Below are positions 25,416 to 32,968 of a DNA stretch of 64,000 nt, piece after piece. Position 1 is the stretch's first letter. Each line of letters starts with the position of its first letter. A program made the position numbers and the translations under genes. Source of the DNA: Pseudomonadota bacterium (GTDB lineage Bacteria; Pseudomonadota; Alphaproteobacteria; Kiloniellales; JACOMY01). The notes below the pieces were generated by a model. It made no database searches and was not told where the DNA came from. It saw only the letters and a list, made by a program, of their open reading frames with translations. The DNA is taken from the NCBI GenBank assembly GCA_029781795.1, contig JAKOWB010000077.1:35179-99178 (forward strand), given 5' to 3'.

Positions 25416-26453
25416 ATGCATACTCTCTATCAGTTGGCAGACGCGGAAATTCGTTCCTGTATTGAAGATTATCTCGCGCTCGCCAGCGCCACCAATGGAT
25501 TCACCAGCGTAACCGAAGATGCTATTGATACAGATCGAAAGGCCGTCATCGTTCTTTCGGGCATCAATGCGTCGCTTGAGGACATATCTCCAAAGGCCGC
25601 AGTTCGCGAATGGCAGCGTAGGAAGGCCATACCACTCGACGTGGAAGCGGGGATCACAGCTGGCGTCTATACCAATCTACGTGGCGCTGGTGTGCAATAC
25701 CTAGAAGAAATCAAAGCAGGGACGGATGGCTTTAAGACGTGGACACCTGATTTTATCGGCGCAAATCCTCACACCCTTCCACTGCTTCAACACTTGGCGG
25801 GAATTTTTAGTAAAGCGGCTTTAATCAAGCAAGTTGGCAGTGTTTCGGATAACAAAATATCTGCCCCGGCCGCTAAGAGAATTGCAGCTGTGCTTGAGGC
25901 TAGAGTACACCCTGATCAAGTTCGAGAAGGTGAAATTCTTAAGCGGCTTGAGTCAACCTTGGAAGGCATAGTGCGCGATCTGATCGGTCGGGTTATGTTG
26001 GAATCCATAGTGGAGAGCGCACTCAAGGATGCTAAAGTTCCTTTCAAGAGAGAAGAAGAGTATAGTAGCCTTTCAGGCGTAGTTTACGATTTCCGCGCGG
26101 ATTTTGTCGTGCCAGATGAGAGAAAACCTCGTGCATTTATTGAAGTGAGAAAATCATCTTCAAGGCACGCTTCGCTTTACGCAAAGGATAAAATGTTCTC
26201 TGCCATCAACTGGAAGGGAAGACATAAAGAGATGCTCGGAATCTTGGTGGTCGATGGAGATTGGACCGCAGAAACCTTGAGAGTAATGGCAAAGATCTTT
26301 GATTATGTTGTTCCGCTAAGGCATGTGAATGACCTCGCTAAGACAATATCCGAGTACCTAGATGGGGATCGCAGTAAATTAAAATGGTTGATCGAATTTT
26401 CGATCACTTCTGCGGTAGATCCTGCTGACACTGATAATCAGAAGAAAACCTGA
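25416..26453 (+). CDS. Predicted PD-(D/E)XK-like restriction endonuclease
   Basis: A 345-residue protein whose ATG directly follows the methyltransferase stop. A candidate nuclease core lies at about residues 210-265: FRADFVV (Asp229) and RAFIEVRKSSSRHASLYAKD (Glu243, then V-R-K). Spacing of the acidic pair fits PD-(D/E)XK, but the usual Lys of E-x-K is Arg245, with Lys246 next to it. The N-terminal 200 residues match nothing I know and may recognise DNA. The pairing with a DNA methyltransferase is the main evidence for restriction; otherwise it would be an uncharacterised nuclease. Confidence 0.7.
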   Translation: MHTLYQLADAEIRSCIEDYLALASATNGFTSVTEDAIDTDRKAVIVLSGINASLEDISPKAAVREWQRRKAIPLDVEAGITAGVYTNLRGAGVQYLEEIKAGTDGFKTWTPDFIGANPHTLPLLQHLAGIFSKAALIKQVGSVSDNKISAPAAKRIAAVLEARVHPDQVREGEILKRLESTLEGIVRDLIGRVMLESIVESALKDAKVPFKREEEYSSLSGVVYDFRADFVVPDERKPRAFIEVRKSSSRHASLYAKDKMFSAINWKGRHKEMLGILVVDGDWTAETLRVMAKIFDYVVPLRHVNDLAKTISEYLDGDRSKLKWLIEFSITSAVDPADTDNQKKT

Positions 26454-26495
26454 GGAACACTCCACATTTTTGCGCTGTTAGAGGTTAAAAATTTC

Positions 26496-26714
26496 TTACG
26501 TCCATATCGCCCGCATCTCGTCACGGTGCCAGCGCTGCACACATGCGAGAACATCGGCCATGTCGCGGCGGTCCAGCGCTCCGGCGTCAACGCCTGCGCG
26601 AACGGTGTCCTCGAACGCTTCAACCGAGCCGAACGCCCGCTGGAACGGCGAAACCATCGTGCGGGCGGCTTCAAGGCGGCGCACCCGCGTGAGCATGGAC
26701 CGCACGCCCGCCAC
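26496..26714 (-). CDS. Small phage-type protein, remnant
   Basis: A 72-residue frame from a GTG at 26714: basic N-terminus VRSMLTRVRRLEAARTMVSP, then an acidic helical part (GSVEAFEDTVRAGVDAGALD) ending QRWHRDEMRAIWT. Small proteins of this form occur next to terminase genes in alphaproteobacterial prophages, from memory. It starts 5 bp after the stop of the fragment at 26720. Only these two pieces of a phage region remain. GC-rich codons differ from the AT-rich restriction genes facing it. Confidence 0.5.
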   Translation of the reverse strand: MAGVRSMLTRVRRLEAARTMVSPFQRAFGSVEAFEDTVRAGVDAGALDRRDMADVLACVQRWHRDEMRAIWT

Positions 26715-26719
26715 TGTGG

Positions 26720-26839
26720 TTACGCCTCGCCCTTAAGCACGTGAAGGGCTTGGCCGAGCGCGATAGCGCGGCGCTCGTTCTCCGCAGCTTCGGCTTGCCG
26801 ACGCTCTGCTGCCTCAATCCGGCGTTGCTGCTGGCTTTC
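26720..26839 (-). pseudogene. C-terminal fragment of a phage gene fused to the integrase remnant
   Basis: A 39-codon frame reading ESQQQRRIEAAERRQAEAAE and on to ALHVLKGEA, ending in TAA at 26722-26720. It is highly helical and charged. It has no start of its own and runs out of the integrase sequence in a different reading frame, so it is the tail of a gene whose front was deleted. The following GTG at 26714 is spaced like the next gene of a phage operon. Confidence 0.5.
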
Positions 26840-27201
26840 AGCTTGCCGGGACGTGAGACGTAGGCATCGCAGACCTGTTGAAGCGTGACCTTGGCGGCTT
26901 CGTCCGCCTTCTTCACCTGCCGGGGATCAACGCCCAACCGCATGGAGCGCAGGTGCTCGCGGGCAACGTCGCGGGCCTGATCGACGGTAAACACACCATA
27001 GGGTCCAATCGTGATGCGGGCGGCTGCCGCGCCGCTCCCCTCAATGCGTCCTTGCACGATGAAGGTGAGCTTGCCGGTGGGCGTCACGCGCACCCCGAAG
27101 CCCTTTACATCGCTGTCCCAGTGGAACTCGTCTTTCGGCCCCGGTTTGATCCGGTCCACATACCCCTTCGTCAGTTTCGCTCGGTTCGGCTGGCTGGTCA
27201 T
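26827..27201 (-). pseudogene. Tyrosine integrase, N-terminal part only (DUF4102 arm-binding domain)
   Basis: The ATG at 27201 opens MTSQPNRAKLTKGYVDRIKP. Residues 7-95 match the DUF4102-type arm-binding domain of P4-like integrases (DVKGFGVRVTPTGKLTFIVQ, ARITIGPYGVFTVDQARDVA). The core-binding domain is just entered (VTLQQVCDAYVSRPGKLKAS) when the sequence switches to another gene near 26839. The catalytic R-H-x-x-R-Y domain is absent, so no recombinase activity is expected. The frame stays open to 26671 only by chance. It lies 150 bp from the right attachment core, the usual position. Confidence 0.82.
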
Positions 27202-27349
27202 GTCGTCCTCCGTAAGCAGGTCATAAGCTGCAGCGGTAAAGCTGCGGCTACCTGCCTACGGCTTATCATTCAGGCCAAGCAACTGATTTCGCTAGGTAAT
27301 CCAGCTACGCCAAGAAGAATAAAGCTACGAAAAGTCCGGTTGCAACAAA

Positions 27350-27407
27350 CTTGAAAACCGGCGAGGCGGCAACGTCTCCGTGGGTTCGAATCCCACCCCA
27401 TCCGCCA
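27350..27407 (+). pseudogene. 3' half of the split tRNA-Ser(UGA), with attR core
   Basis: It begins with CTTGAAA (27350-27356), then ACCGG (anticodon strand), variable arm GAGGCG/CGTCTC, T-arm GTGGG-TTCGAAT-CCCAC, acceptor CCCATCC, discriminator G at 27404 and CCA at 27405-27407. It complements the 5' half at 23753-23791. The bases before it (AACAAA) cannot form the anticodon stem, so this half is not expressed as a tRNA. A CCGGTT at 27336-27341 is inverted to AACCGG at 27356-27361 and may be an integrase core-binding pair. Confidence 0.85.
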
Positions 27408-27540
27408 GCGCGCGTTTTCTCGCTTCGGAGCATCTGAGCTCCGGCACAGAAAGAGTGCGCCGTCCGCGACAACAGCGGATGCATGGACAGGTAGTCCCGA
27501 TCGGTCACGACGGGCGCTCAAGAGCGTCCACCCTGGCATC

Positions 27541-28236
27541 TCAATCTCGGAGCGTCCGCCAAACGATGCTGCTCTGTTCTCCGCAACGCCAACAGCACGT
27601 GCTGCAGCTTTTGTCTCCTTTGATCCCTACCCCCCAATAACCCCCATAGCCCTTTCCCTCAATTCTGACCGCAGCCCCATAGCAGATTTTCTCTCCCTGC
27701 TTGCAGCCCAGGACAGCCATAGCCCAGTCGGGGTCATATAAGATGAATACTTCTCCCTTGCCGGGCCAGAACCATTCTCTGTCTTGTGAGAAGAACTTCA
27801 GGTCGATCTTCTGCCCGTAGGCGTTTCGGAAAATGAGTACGAGCCTGTCCCGCCCAAGCTTTGTGGTAGCGGCTTGCTTCTCCATTGCCTGCGTGTTGCT
27901 GGGCTCGGTCCCAAATTCAGCCTGCGGTGCCGGGCTGGAGGGAGTTGAACTGGACGGCGGGCGGAAGACGCAATGCGTAAAGCCAGCACCGCTGTCCTTG
28001 TTCCATCGAATGAATCCGGGAATGGCACGGCACCTGCTTTCCGAAATGTCCCGGACATGGCAGTTCCCGTCATAGTCGTAGCCGCCGTAGGGACCCTGGT
28101 AGCCAGCGGTGCTGGCTCCAGGATAGACGGACGCACAGCTGTCGGCACGCGCTGGGCCGGCTGTTGCCAGCAACCCCGTCAAAGTGAGCAATGCGGAGCA
28201 CGAGAGCGCCTGTGCAAGTGCTTTGAGCCCGATCAT
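27541..28236 (-). CDS. Secreted cysteine-rich protein of unknown function
   Basis: A 231-residue protein from the ATG at 28236, chosen because it opens a signal peptide (ALSCSALLTLTGLLATAGPARA). The N-terminal mature part is Gly/Tyr/Ser-rich with SCASVYPG and CHVRDISESRC. A Pro/Ser linker leads to a beta-rich C-terminal domain: LVLIFRNAYGQKIDLKFFSQ, CKQGEKICYGAAVR, YGGYWGVGIKGDKSCSTCCW. No named family is recognised. It lies just outside the right end of the mobile element and may be chromosomal. Confidence 0.6.
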   Translation of the reverse strand: MIGLKALAQALSCSALLTLTGLLATAGPARADSCASVYPGASTAGYQGPYGGYDYDGNCHVRDISESRCRAIPGFIRWNKDSGAGFTHCVFRPPSSSTPSSPAPQAEFGTEPSNTQAMEKQAATTKLGRDRLVLIFRNAYGQKIDLKFFSQDREWFWPGKGEVFILYDPDWAMAVLGCKQGEKICYGAAVRIEGKGYGGYWGVGIKGDKSCSTCCWRCGEQSSIVWRTLRD

Positions 28237-28647
28237 CGACGCACTCCTCGCGACGTGGGGCGCTTTGCGGCGGGAGAAGCAGCCGCACCGCTGCACGGCC
28301 AGGAATATCGATCAAGAACCCGTTTTCTCATTTGCGTTTCCTTCCGACCGAAGGAGGCGCCCGTGACCATCACCTTGCCCGGGGCCATGCGGCACCGGGC
28401 GCTGTCGCAGCGCCTAGTATGAACAAGAGTGCCCTCATTCGGACAATGGGAATTCCGCGGACTAGCGAGAGAGAAGACGCAGCTGCGTGCCCTTCGCGCT
28501 ACCGCCGCGGCTGCTCTCTCGTGCCCGGGGCCGGACGTCCTGTGCGACGCCGGTGATGATTGCGGCCCGACCGGTAGCGCAACCTGACGCATCGCGTCGG
28601 AGGGCACGCGGCGGCGCGGCGCCGCTGCCTGCCTCGTCATCCTCGCC
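28237..28647. other. Gene-free stretch of about 410 bp
   Basis: It separates the secreted protein gene from the LysR stop. I see no convincing coding frame, tRNA or repeat. It should hold the promoter of the minus-strand secreted protein. GC content drops in places (around 28420-28470). Confidence 0.5.
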
Positions 28648-29556
28648 CTAGTTGCCGGTCGCCGCCTGGAAACAGAGGTCGCGGAACCAGCGGTGCAGCG
28701 GGTCGGCGTTGATCCGGTCCGGCCAGATGGCTTCCAGGTCGAAGCCGGGGATCGGCAAGGGCGGCTCGAAGACCGCGAGCTCCGGGCCGGCACCGAGCAG
28801 TGTCCGCTCGGGCAGGATGGCCACCAGGTCGGTGGTGCCGAGCAAGGCCCGGGCGACGGCGAAGCTCGGCAGCACGATCCCGACACGGCGTTTCAAGCCG
28901 CGCCGCGCCAGCGCCTCGTCGGTCGGCCCGTGGAAGTCGCCCTTGTTCGGCGCCACCAGCAGCTGCTCGTAGCGGCAGAAGGCCTCCAGGCTGCGCGGCT
29001 GTCGCGCCAGGGGATGGCCGCGCCGCATCGCCAGCAGGTAGCGCTCGTGGAACAGCTTGCGGCTGTGCGCCACCGTCGTCGGCGCGAACTGCGGCACGGT
29101 CAGGGCCAGGTCGACGCGGCGATGGCGCAGGTCCTCGCCCAGGGACGCGTTGTTCAAGGGATGCACCGCGATGCGCAGGTCCGGTGCCTCGCTCCGCACC
29201 CGCAGGAAGAGCGACGATAGAACGGCGTCCTGGGCATAGTCCGACGCCGCCAGGAAGATCGTCTCCGTCGCGCGCGAGGGATCGAAGGCCGTCGGCGTCA
29301 GCACGCCTTCCAGGCTCGCCAGCGCCTGCTTCACCTTGCGGTGCAGCGCTTCCGCCCGCGGGGTCGGCGTCACGCCCGCCGCCTCGCGCACGAAGAGTGG
29401 ATCGTCGAACAGGGCCCGCATGCGGGCGATCTGTCCGCTGAGCCCCTGCTGCGTCAGACCCACGCGCTGCGCGGCGCGAGTCACGTTGCGCTCGGCCATC
29501 AGCGCATCGAAGGCCAGGAGCAGCGTGGTGCTGAGGCGGGTAATATCGCTCACCAC
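28648..29556 (-). CDS. LysR-family transcriptional regulator
   Basis: A 302-residue LTTR. The N-terminal winged helix-turn-helix is LLLAFDALMAERNVTRAAQRVGLTQQG-type sequence (residues 12-40), followed by the linker helix and a periplasmic-binding-like effector domain (ETIFLAASDYAQDAVL, VDLALTVPQ, LVAILPERTLL). It resembles the NodD/PcpR-like branch with an internal DPLF segment (RALFDDPLFVREA). It is divergent from the GST gene, and the 160-bp shared region is its probable target. The inducer is unknown. Confidence 0.92.
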   Translation of the reverse strand: MVSDITRLSTTLLLAFDALMAERNVTRAAQRVGLTQQGLSGQIARMRALFDDPLFVREAAGVTPTPRAEALHRKVKQALASLEGVLTPTAFDPSRATETIFLAASDYAQDAVLSSLFLRVRSEAPDLRIAVHPLNNASLGEDLRHRRVDLALTVPQFAPTTVAHSRKLFHERYLLAMRRGHPLARQPRSLEAFCRYEQLLVAPNKGDFHGPTDEALARRGLKRRVGIVLPSFAVARALLGTTDLVAILPERTLLGAGPELAVFEPPLPIPGFDLEAIWPDRINADPLHRWFRDLCFQAATGN

Positions 29557-29716
29557 GATGGTTCCTATCCTTACTACCTGTTGGCGCGATAAGACTAGGC
29601 GTGGCTAGGCTGACCGTTCAAGGCCGGGCGCAAGATCCGGCCGGGACAGGCCGCCGACGGTGGAGTTACCCCTCCCCCGTACTCCGGCGGATGGCAAAAC
29701 AGGAGAGGAAGCAGCC
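29557..29716. promoter_or_regulatory. Divergent promoter region between the LysR and GST genes
   Basis: This is the only space between the divergent starts and so should hold both promoters and LysR sites. A loose inverted pair, CTTAC at 29571-29575 and GATAAG at 29588-29593, is near the regulator start. A strong ribosome site AGGAGAGGAA (29701-29710) precedes the GST ATG. No T-N11-A box can be called with confidence. Confidence 0.4.
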
Positions 29717-30361
29717 ATGGAAATCCTTGCCGATCCGATCACCGTCAACTGCCGCAAGGTGCTGGCGGGCCTGCAGCTCATGGGCGTCGACTACACGCTG
29801 ACCAAGGTCGACTACTTCAAGGGCGAGCACAAAAGCCCGGCCTACCTGGCGATCAACCCGAACGCGTCGCTTCCGGCGATGCGCGACGGCGACTTCGTGC
29901 TGTGGGAGTCCAACTCGATCCTGCAGTACGCCGCGGACAAGCACGGCAAGGCCGCGTTCTATCCAACCGACCTGAAGACCCGCGCCGACATCAACCGCTG
30001 GATGTTCTGGGAGGCGGCGCAGTGGTTCCCCTGCTGCTACGTCTTCCTGGTCGAGAACTGCGTGAAGCCGCTGCTGGGCGGCGCGCCGGATCCGGCCGTG
30101 CTGCAGGGCCAGGCGGAGACCTTCCACAAGCTCGCCGGCATCCTCGACGCCCGCCTGGCGCAGAGCGCTTGGGTCGCGGGCGACAGCCCGACCATCGCCG
30201 ACATCGCCCTCGCCTCGCCCATGCACCTGCACGGCTGGCAGGCCCTGCCCCTGGCGCAGCACCGCAACCTGGTGCGCTGGATGACGCAGAACGTCGAGGC
30301 GCTGCCCTGCTGGAAGGCGACGGTGGTCGAACGCGGCTTCACCCTGCCGGCCGCGGCCTGA
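29717..30361 (+). CDS. Glutathione S-transferase family protein
   Basis: A 214-residue GST from the ATG at 29717. The N-terminal thioredoxin-like domain runs MEILADPITVNCRKVLAGLQ; the catalytic position has Ser/Asn-Cys (VNCRK) in place of the usual S/C-x-x-C start, and the cis-Pro motif is ASLPAM with the gamma-Glu-binding ESNSILQYAA. The C-terminal helical domain has the N-capping box WVAGDSPTIADIALAS. The theta/beta-like form suggests a role in dehalogenation, detoxification or thiol transfer. It is upstream of a CmcJ-type gene by 36 bp, probably in one operon under the LysR protein. Confidence 0.9.
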   Translation: MEILADPITVNCRKVLAGLQLMGVDYTLTKVDYFKGEHKSPAYLAINPNASLPAMRDGDFVLWESNSILQYAADKHGKAAFYPTDLKTRADINRWMFWEAAQWFPCCYVFLVENCVKPLLGGAPDPAVLQGQAETFHKLAGILDARLAQSAWVAGDSPTIADIALASPMHLHGWQALPLAQHRNLVRWMTQNVEALPCWKATVVERGFTLPAAA

Positions 30362-30397
30362 CGGGCACGGGCGGGCAGCCAGCGAGCGAGGCGGACC

Positions 30398-31207
30398 ATG
30401 AGCAGCGTCAGAGCCGCGATGAACTACTCGGTCGATAACGGCCGGCCGATCGACTACTACTTCTACGAACCGGACCCGGCGCTGGAGCTGAACCCGCCGG
30501 GCACCGACGTGCACGAGGTGGAGATCCACGACGCCTGGCCCCAGGCGGCGCGCTTCACCGTCGACCGCGAAGGCTTCGAGCTCAAGGACTTCGCGTCCGG
30601 CTTCAACCGCTTCGACGACGACGCGGCGATCAGAACGCTGTTCTATCCGGAGGTCGCCGCCTTCGTGCAACGGCACAGCGGCGCCCGCCGGGTCGAAGTC
30701 TTCGACCACACGATCCGCAAGCGGCTGCCCGCCGACCTGAAGCAGCAGACCGAGGTGCAGCGGCCGGCGGTGCTGCTGGCACACAGCGACTACACACCAA
30801 AGTCCGGGCCGCAGCGCGTGCGCGACCTGCTGCCGGCCGAGGCGGATGGCCTGCTGAAGCGGCGGGTCGCCTTCTTCAACGTCTGGAAGCCACTCTACGA
30901 CGTGGTCGAGGAACTGCCGCTCGCCATGTGCGACGCGCAGTCGGCACGGGACGGCGACATGCTGCTGATGGAGCTGAAGTACCGTGAGCGCACCGGCGAG
31001 ATCTACGTCATGCGCTACGCGCCCCAGCACCGCTGGTACTACTTCCCCCGCATGCGGCCCGACCAGGCGCTGCTGCTGAAGACCTATGACAGCGAGACCG
31101 ATGGCCGGGCCCGCTTCATGGGCCACAGTGCCTTCGAGGACCCGAATACCCCGGCCAATGCACGGCGCCGGCAGTCCATCGAGCTCAGGACCATGGCCTT
31201 CTTCTGA
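30398..31207 (+). CDS. CmcJ/NvfI-family oxidoreductase (Fe(II)/2-oxoglutarate-like)
   Basis: A 269-residue protein. It has the family's N-terminal YFYEPDPALELNPPGTDVHEV pattern, then an H-x-D pair in AHSDYTPKSGPQRVRDLL near residue 129 and a distal His/Arg region (RYAPQHRWYYFPRMRPDQAL). The C-terminal HSAFEDPNTPANARRRQSIELR is highly typical. Fungal NvfI is a Fe/2OG endoperoxidase and CmcJ takes part in cephamycin 7-hydroxylation/methylation; bacterial orthologues are uncharacterised. Located after a GST in a LysR-linked operon, it may act on an aromatic or xenobiotic compound. Confidence 0.82.
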   Translation: MSSVRAAMNYSVDNGRPIDYYFYEPDPALELNPPGTDVHEVEIHDAWPQAARFTVDREGFELKDFASGFNRFDDDAAIRTLFYPEVAAFVQRHSGARRVEVFDHTIRKRLPADLKQQTEVQRPAVLLAHSDYTPKSGPQRVRDLLPAEADGLLKRRVAFFNVWKPLYDVVEELPLAMCDAQSARDGDMLLMELKYRERTGEIYVMRYAPQHRWYYFPRMRPDQALLLKTYDSETDGRARFMGHSAFEDPNTPANARRRQSIELRTMAFF

Positions 31208-31216
31208 TGTGGCGGC

Positions 31217-32053
31217 TTAGTGGACCTTGAACACAAGGTCCACGCTATGCCCGGCGTCGGCGACGGCACGATCGGCCAGGCGCAGGCGATCCACCAGCGC
31301 CGGCAGCGGTTCGTCCGGCGGCACACGCACGTGCAGTTCGATGAAAAAGCGGCCGGCCACCTGCCGGCTGCGCAATCGGCTGATGGTCTCCAACCCGATG
31401 CCGGCGCCCTCCAGCGCTTCCAGGACCGGCAGCAGCGCCTCGGCATCGATCGGGCGGTCGATCAGGTCGTGTACCGCGTCGATGATGATCCGCAGGCCCT
31501 GGTGCAGCGACAGGGCGGCAATCAAGACCCCGGCAAGCAGGGCGCCCAGGTGACCGACATGGGCGTCCCGCGGCAGGGCCGCCGCGGTCAGGACCAGTTG
31601 CGCCGCGACATGCACCACCCAGGCGCCCGAACGAGCCCGTTCCTCGTGCCAGATCCACGCCAGCCAGCCGAGGTTCGCCGTCGCGACGAAGGCCAGCAGT
31701 GCCGGCGGCTGTCGCGCCAGGGCCAGAGTCGACTCCGGCCCGATGCGGATCAGCCAGAGGGCGCTGGCCACCAGGGCCAAGCCCAGCAGCAGTTCGCAGC
31801 AGCGCCCCAGCTTCTCCAGCCCGAACTGGTAGTGGCCGCGCTGTCGGCCGCGCGCCAGGCGGGCGCCGAGCGCGGCGATGGCATGGGTCAGCGCGATGCC
31901 GGCGTAGCGCACGACCTGCGCCTGCAGGACAAGCGACCCGGTCAGCACCACGACGATCGTCAATCCCGAGAGGGCCAGAAGGTCGATCCAGAGCGGACGG
32001 TGCCAGGGGCGCGCGACCAGGCTGTGCGCCAGGGGCGTGTGCGGGTGCCTCAT
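31217..32053 (-). CDS. Cation-diffusion-facilitator-like membrane protein lacking metal ligands (second copy)
   Basis: A 278-residue protein from the ATG at 32053, overlapping the previous stop as ATGA. Five or six transmembrane segments (LLALSGLTIVVVLTGSLVLQ, ELLLGLALVASALWLI, LLAFVATANLGWLAWIW) and a C-terminal ferredoxin-like CDF domain (RSRQVAGRFFIELHVRVPPD) are visible, as is the CDF-like YQFGLEKL loop. In TM2 the metal Asp positions read VVRYAGI, and in TM5 no H-x-x-x-D is present. A metal transport role is therefore doubtful. It is last in the unit of HlyD-like adaptor and two such proteins. Confidence 0.75.
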   Translation of the reverse strand: MRHPHTPLAHSLVARPWHRPLWIDLLALSGLTIVVVLTGSLVLQAQVVRYAGIALTHAIAALGARLARGRQRGHYQFGLEKLGRCCELLLGLALVASALWLIRIGPESTLALARQPPALLAFVATANLGWLAWIWHEERARSGAWVVHVAAQLVLTAAALPRDAHVGHLGALLAGVLIAALSLHQGLRIIIDAVHDLIDRPIDAEALLPVLEALEGAGIGLETISRLRSRQVAGRFFIELHVRVPPDEPLPALVDRLRLADRAVADAGHSVDLVFKVH

Positions 32054-32967
32054 GCCGCGACCGCCCGGCCGGGGCGCAGCACGACACAAACGTCGGCCGA
32101 ATCGCCGAAGGTCGCGGCCAGCGACGCTTCCAGTTCCCTGGCACGTGCCTGCAGTGTGGCGAGATCGGGAAAGTCCGCCGGGACCAGCGTCACCTCGAAC
32201 TGCGAAAAGCGGCCCGAGCGGCGGCTGCGCAGGGCGACGGCCGGATCCAGCCCGGCCTCGCGCAACAGCGCCTCGGCCTTCGCCCGCGGCTCCGGCAGCG
32301 CCGGCAAGTCGAGCAGACCCAGCACGCAGCGCCAGCCCAGACGCCCGCCGATGGAGATCATGAAGAAGGCACCGGCGATGGCGCCAAGGCCGTCGAACAG
32401 CGCGCCGATCGCCGGGTCCTCGGCCAAGGCAGAGGCGGTCACCGCGGCCAGAGCCGACAGCGAGGCGTAGACCTTGCCACGTCGGCCGTTGATCTGGCTC
32501 AGGAAGATGGCCGAGCTGTCGGCGCGGTAGGCGCTCTTCATGGCATAGAGCGCAAGGCAGTTGACCAGCGCGCTGCCGCCCGCCGCCACGGCGCCAAGGG
32601 CAAGGCCGGTGGGCGCGATCGCGGCGCCGCCGGTCGCCAGCAGGTGCACCACCTTCTCGGCGATGAAGACGCCGCCGACCACGAGCGCCGAGCAGCAGAT
32701 CATGTTGCACAGCATCTCGATCTTGCCGATGCCGTAGTGCAGCCTGTGGAAACGTTCGCGATGCACCGCCAGCAGCAGGCGGACCGACATGTACTCCACC
32801 GCCAGCATGCCGGCGCTGCGCAACGTCTCGGTCAGCAGAGTGAGCGACGAGGACGCGAGCGTTGCCACGACCAGGATGACGAAGATGCCGGTGTCGGCGA
32901 TCGCGGAGCCGACCGAGGCCCGCTCACTCCGCCGCTGGGCGGCGGTGATCGTCGCCCTGCCCGGCAT
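32050..32967 (-). CDS. Cation-diffusion-facilitator-like membrane protein lacking metal ligands (first copy)
   Basis: A 305-residue protein with about six transmembrane segments and the CDF loop HRLHYGIGKIEML. The C-terminal domain SRRSGRFSQFEVTLVPADF matches the cytoplasmic CDF domain. By eye alignment to E. coli YiiP, the TM2 ligands Asp45 and Asp49 become Arg and Met (ETLRSAGML), and the TM5 pair His153/Asp157 becomes Asn/Gly (SQINGRRGK). It starts 1 bp after the HlyD-like gene's stop and overlaps the next gene, so the three are translationally linked. It may transport a different ion or act as a structural partner. Confidence 0.78.
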   Translation of the reverse strand: MPGRATITAAQRRSERASVGSAIADTGIFVILVVATLASSSLTLLTETLRSAGMLAVEYMSVRLLLAVHRERFHRLHYGIGKIEMLCNMICCSALVVGGVFIAEKVVHLLATGGAAIAPTGLALGAVAAGGSALVNCLALYAMKSAYRADSSAIFLSQINGRRGKVYASLSALAAVTASALAEDPAIGALFDGLGAIAGAFFMISIGGRLGWRCVLGLLDLPALPEPRAKAEALLREAGLDPAVALRSRRSGRFSQFEVTLVPADFPDLATLQARARELEASLAATFGDSADVCVVLRPGRAVAA

Positions 32968-32968
32968 G

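Larger units (their letters stand above)
23785..27356. mobile_element. Decayed integrative element inside tRNA-Ser(UGA), carrying a tRNA and a restriction-modification pair
   Basis: The element is bounded by the direct repeat CTTGAAA (23785-23791 and 27350-27356), which is exactly the 7-nt anticodon loop of the split tRNA. Inside are a full tRNA-Ser(UGA), a DNA methyltransferase, a predicted restriction nuclease, two phage gene remnants and the N-terminal part of a DUF4102-type tyrosine integrase next to the right end. The restriction-modification genes are clearly AT-richer than the flanking DNA, which supports acquisition. The integrase lacks its catalytic domain, so the element should be immobile now. 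Assignment as an integrase-driven insertion is inference from the repeat, target and integrase remnant. Confidence 0.78.

Noticed and set aside
23785..27356. A CRISPR or toxin-antitoxin reading of the AT-rich insert
   Set aside because: No repeats with spacers and no small paired toxin-antitoxin genes are present; the methyltransferase/nuclease pair explains it better.
27270..27539. Minus-strand frames with GWDSNPRRRCRLAGFQ and GGIRTHGDVAASPVFK
   Set aside because: They are antisense readings of the tRNA 3' half at 27350-27407 and not genes.
28332..28556. Short frames in the 410-bp gap
   Set aside because: No ribosome site, no domain and biased low-complexity composition.
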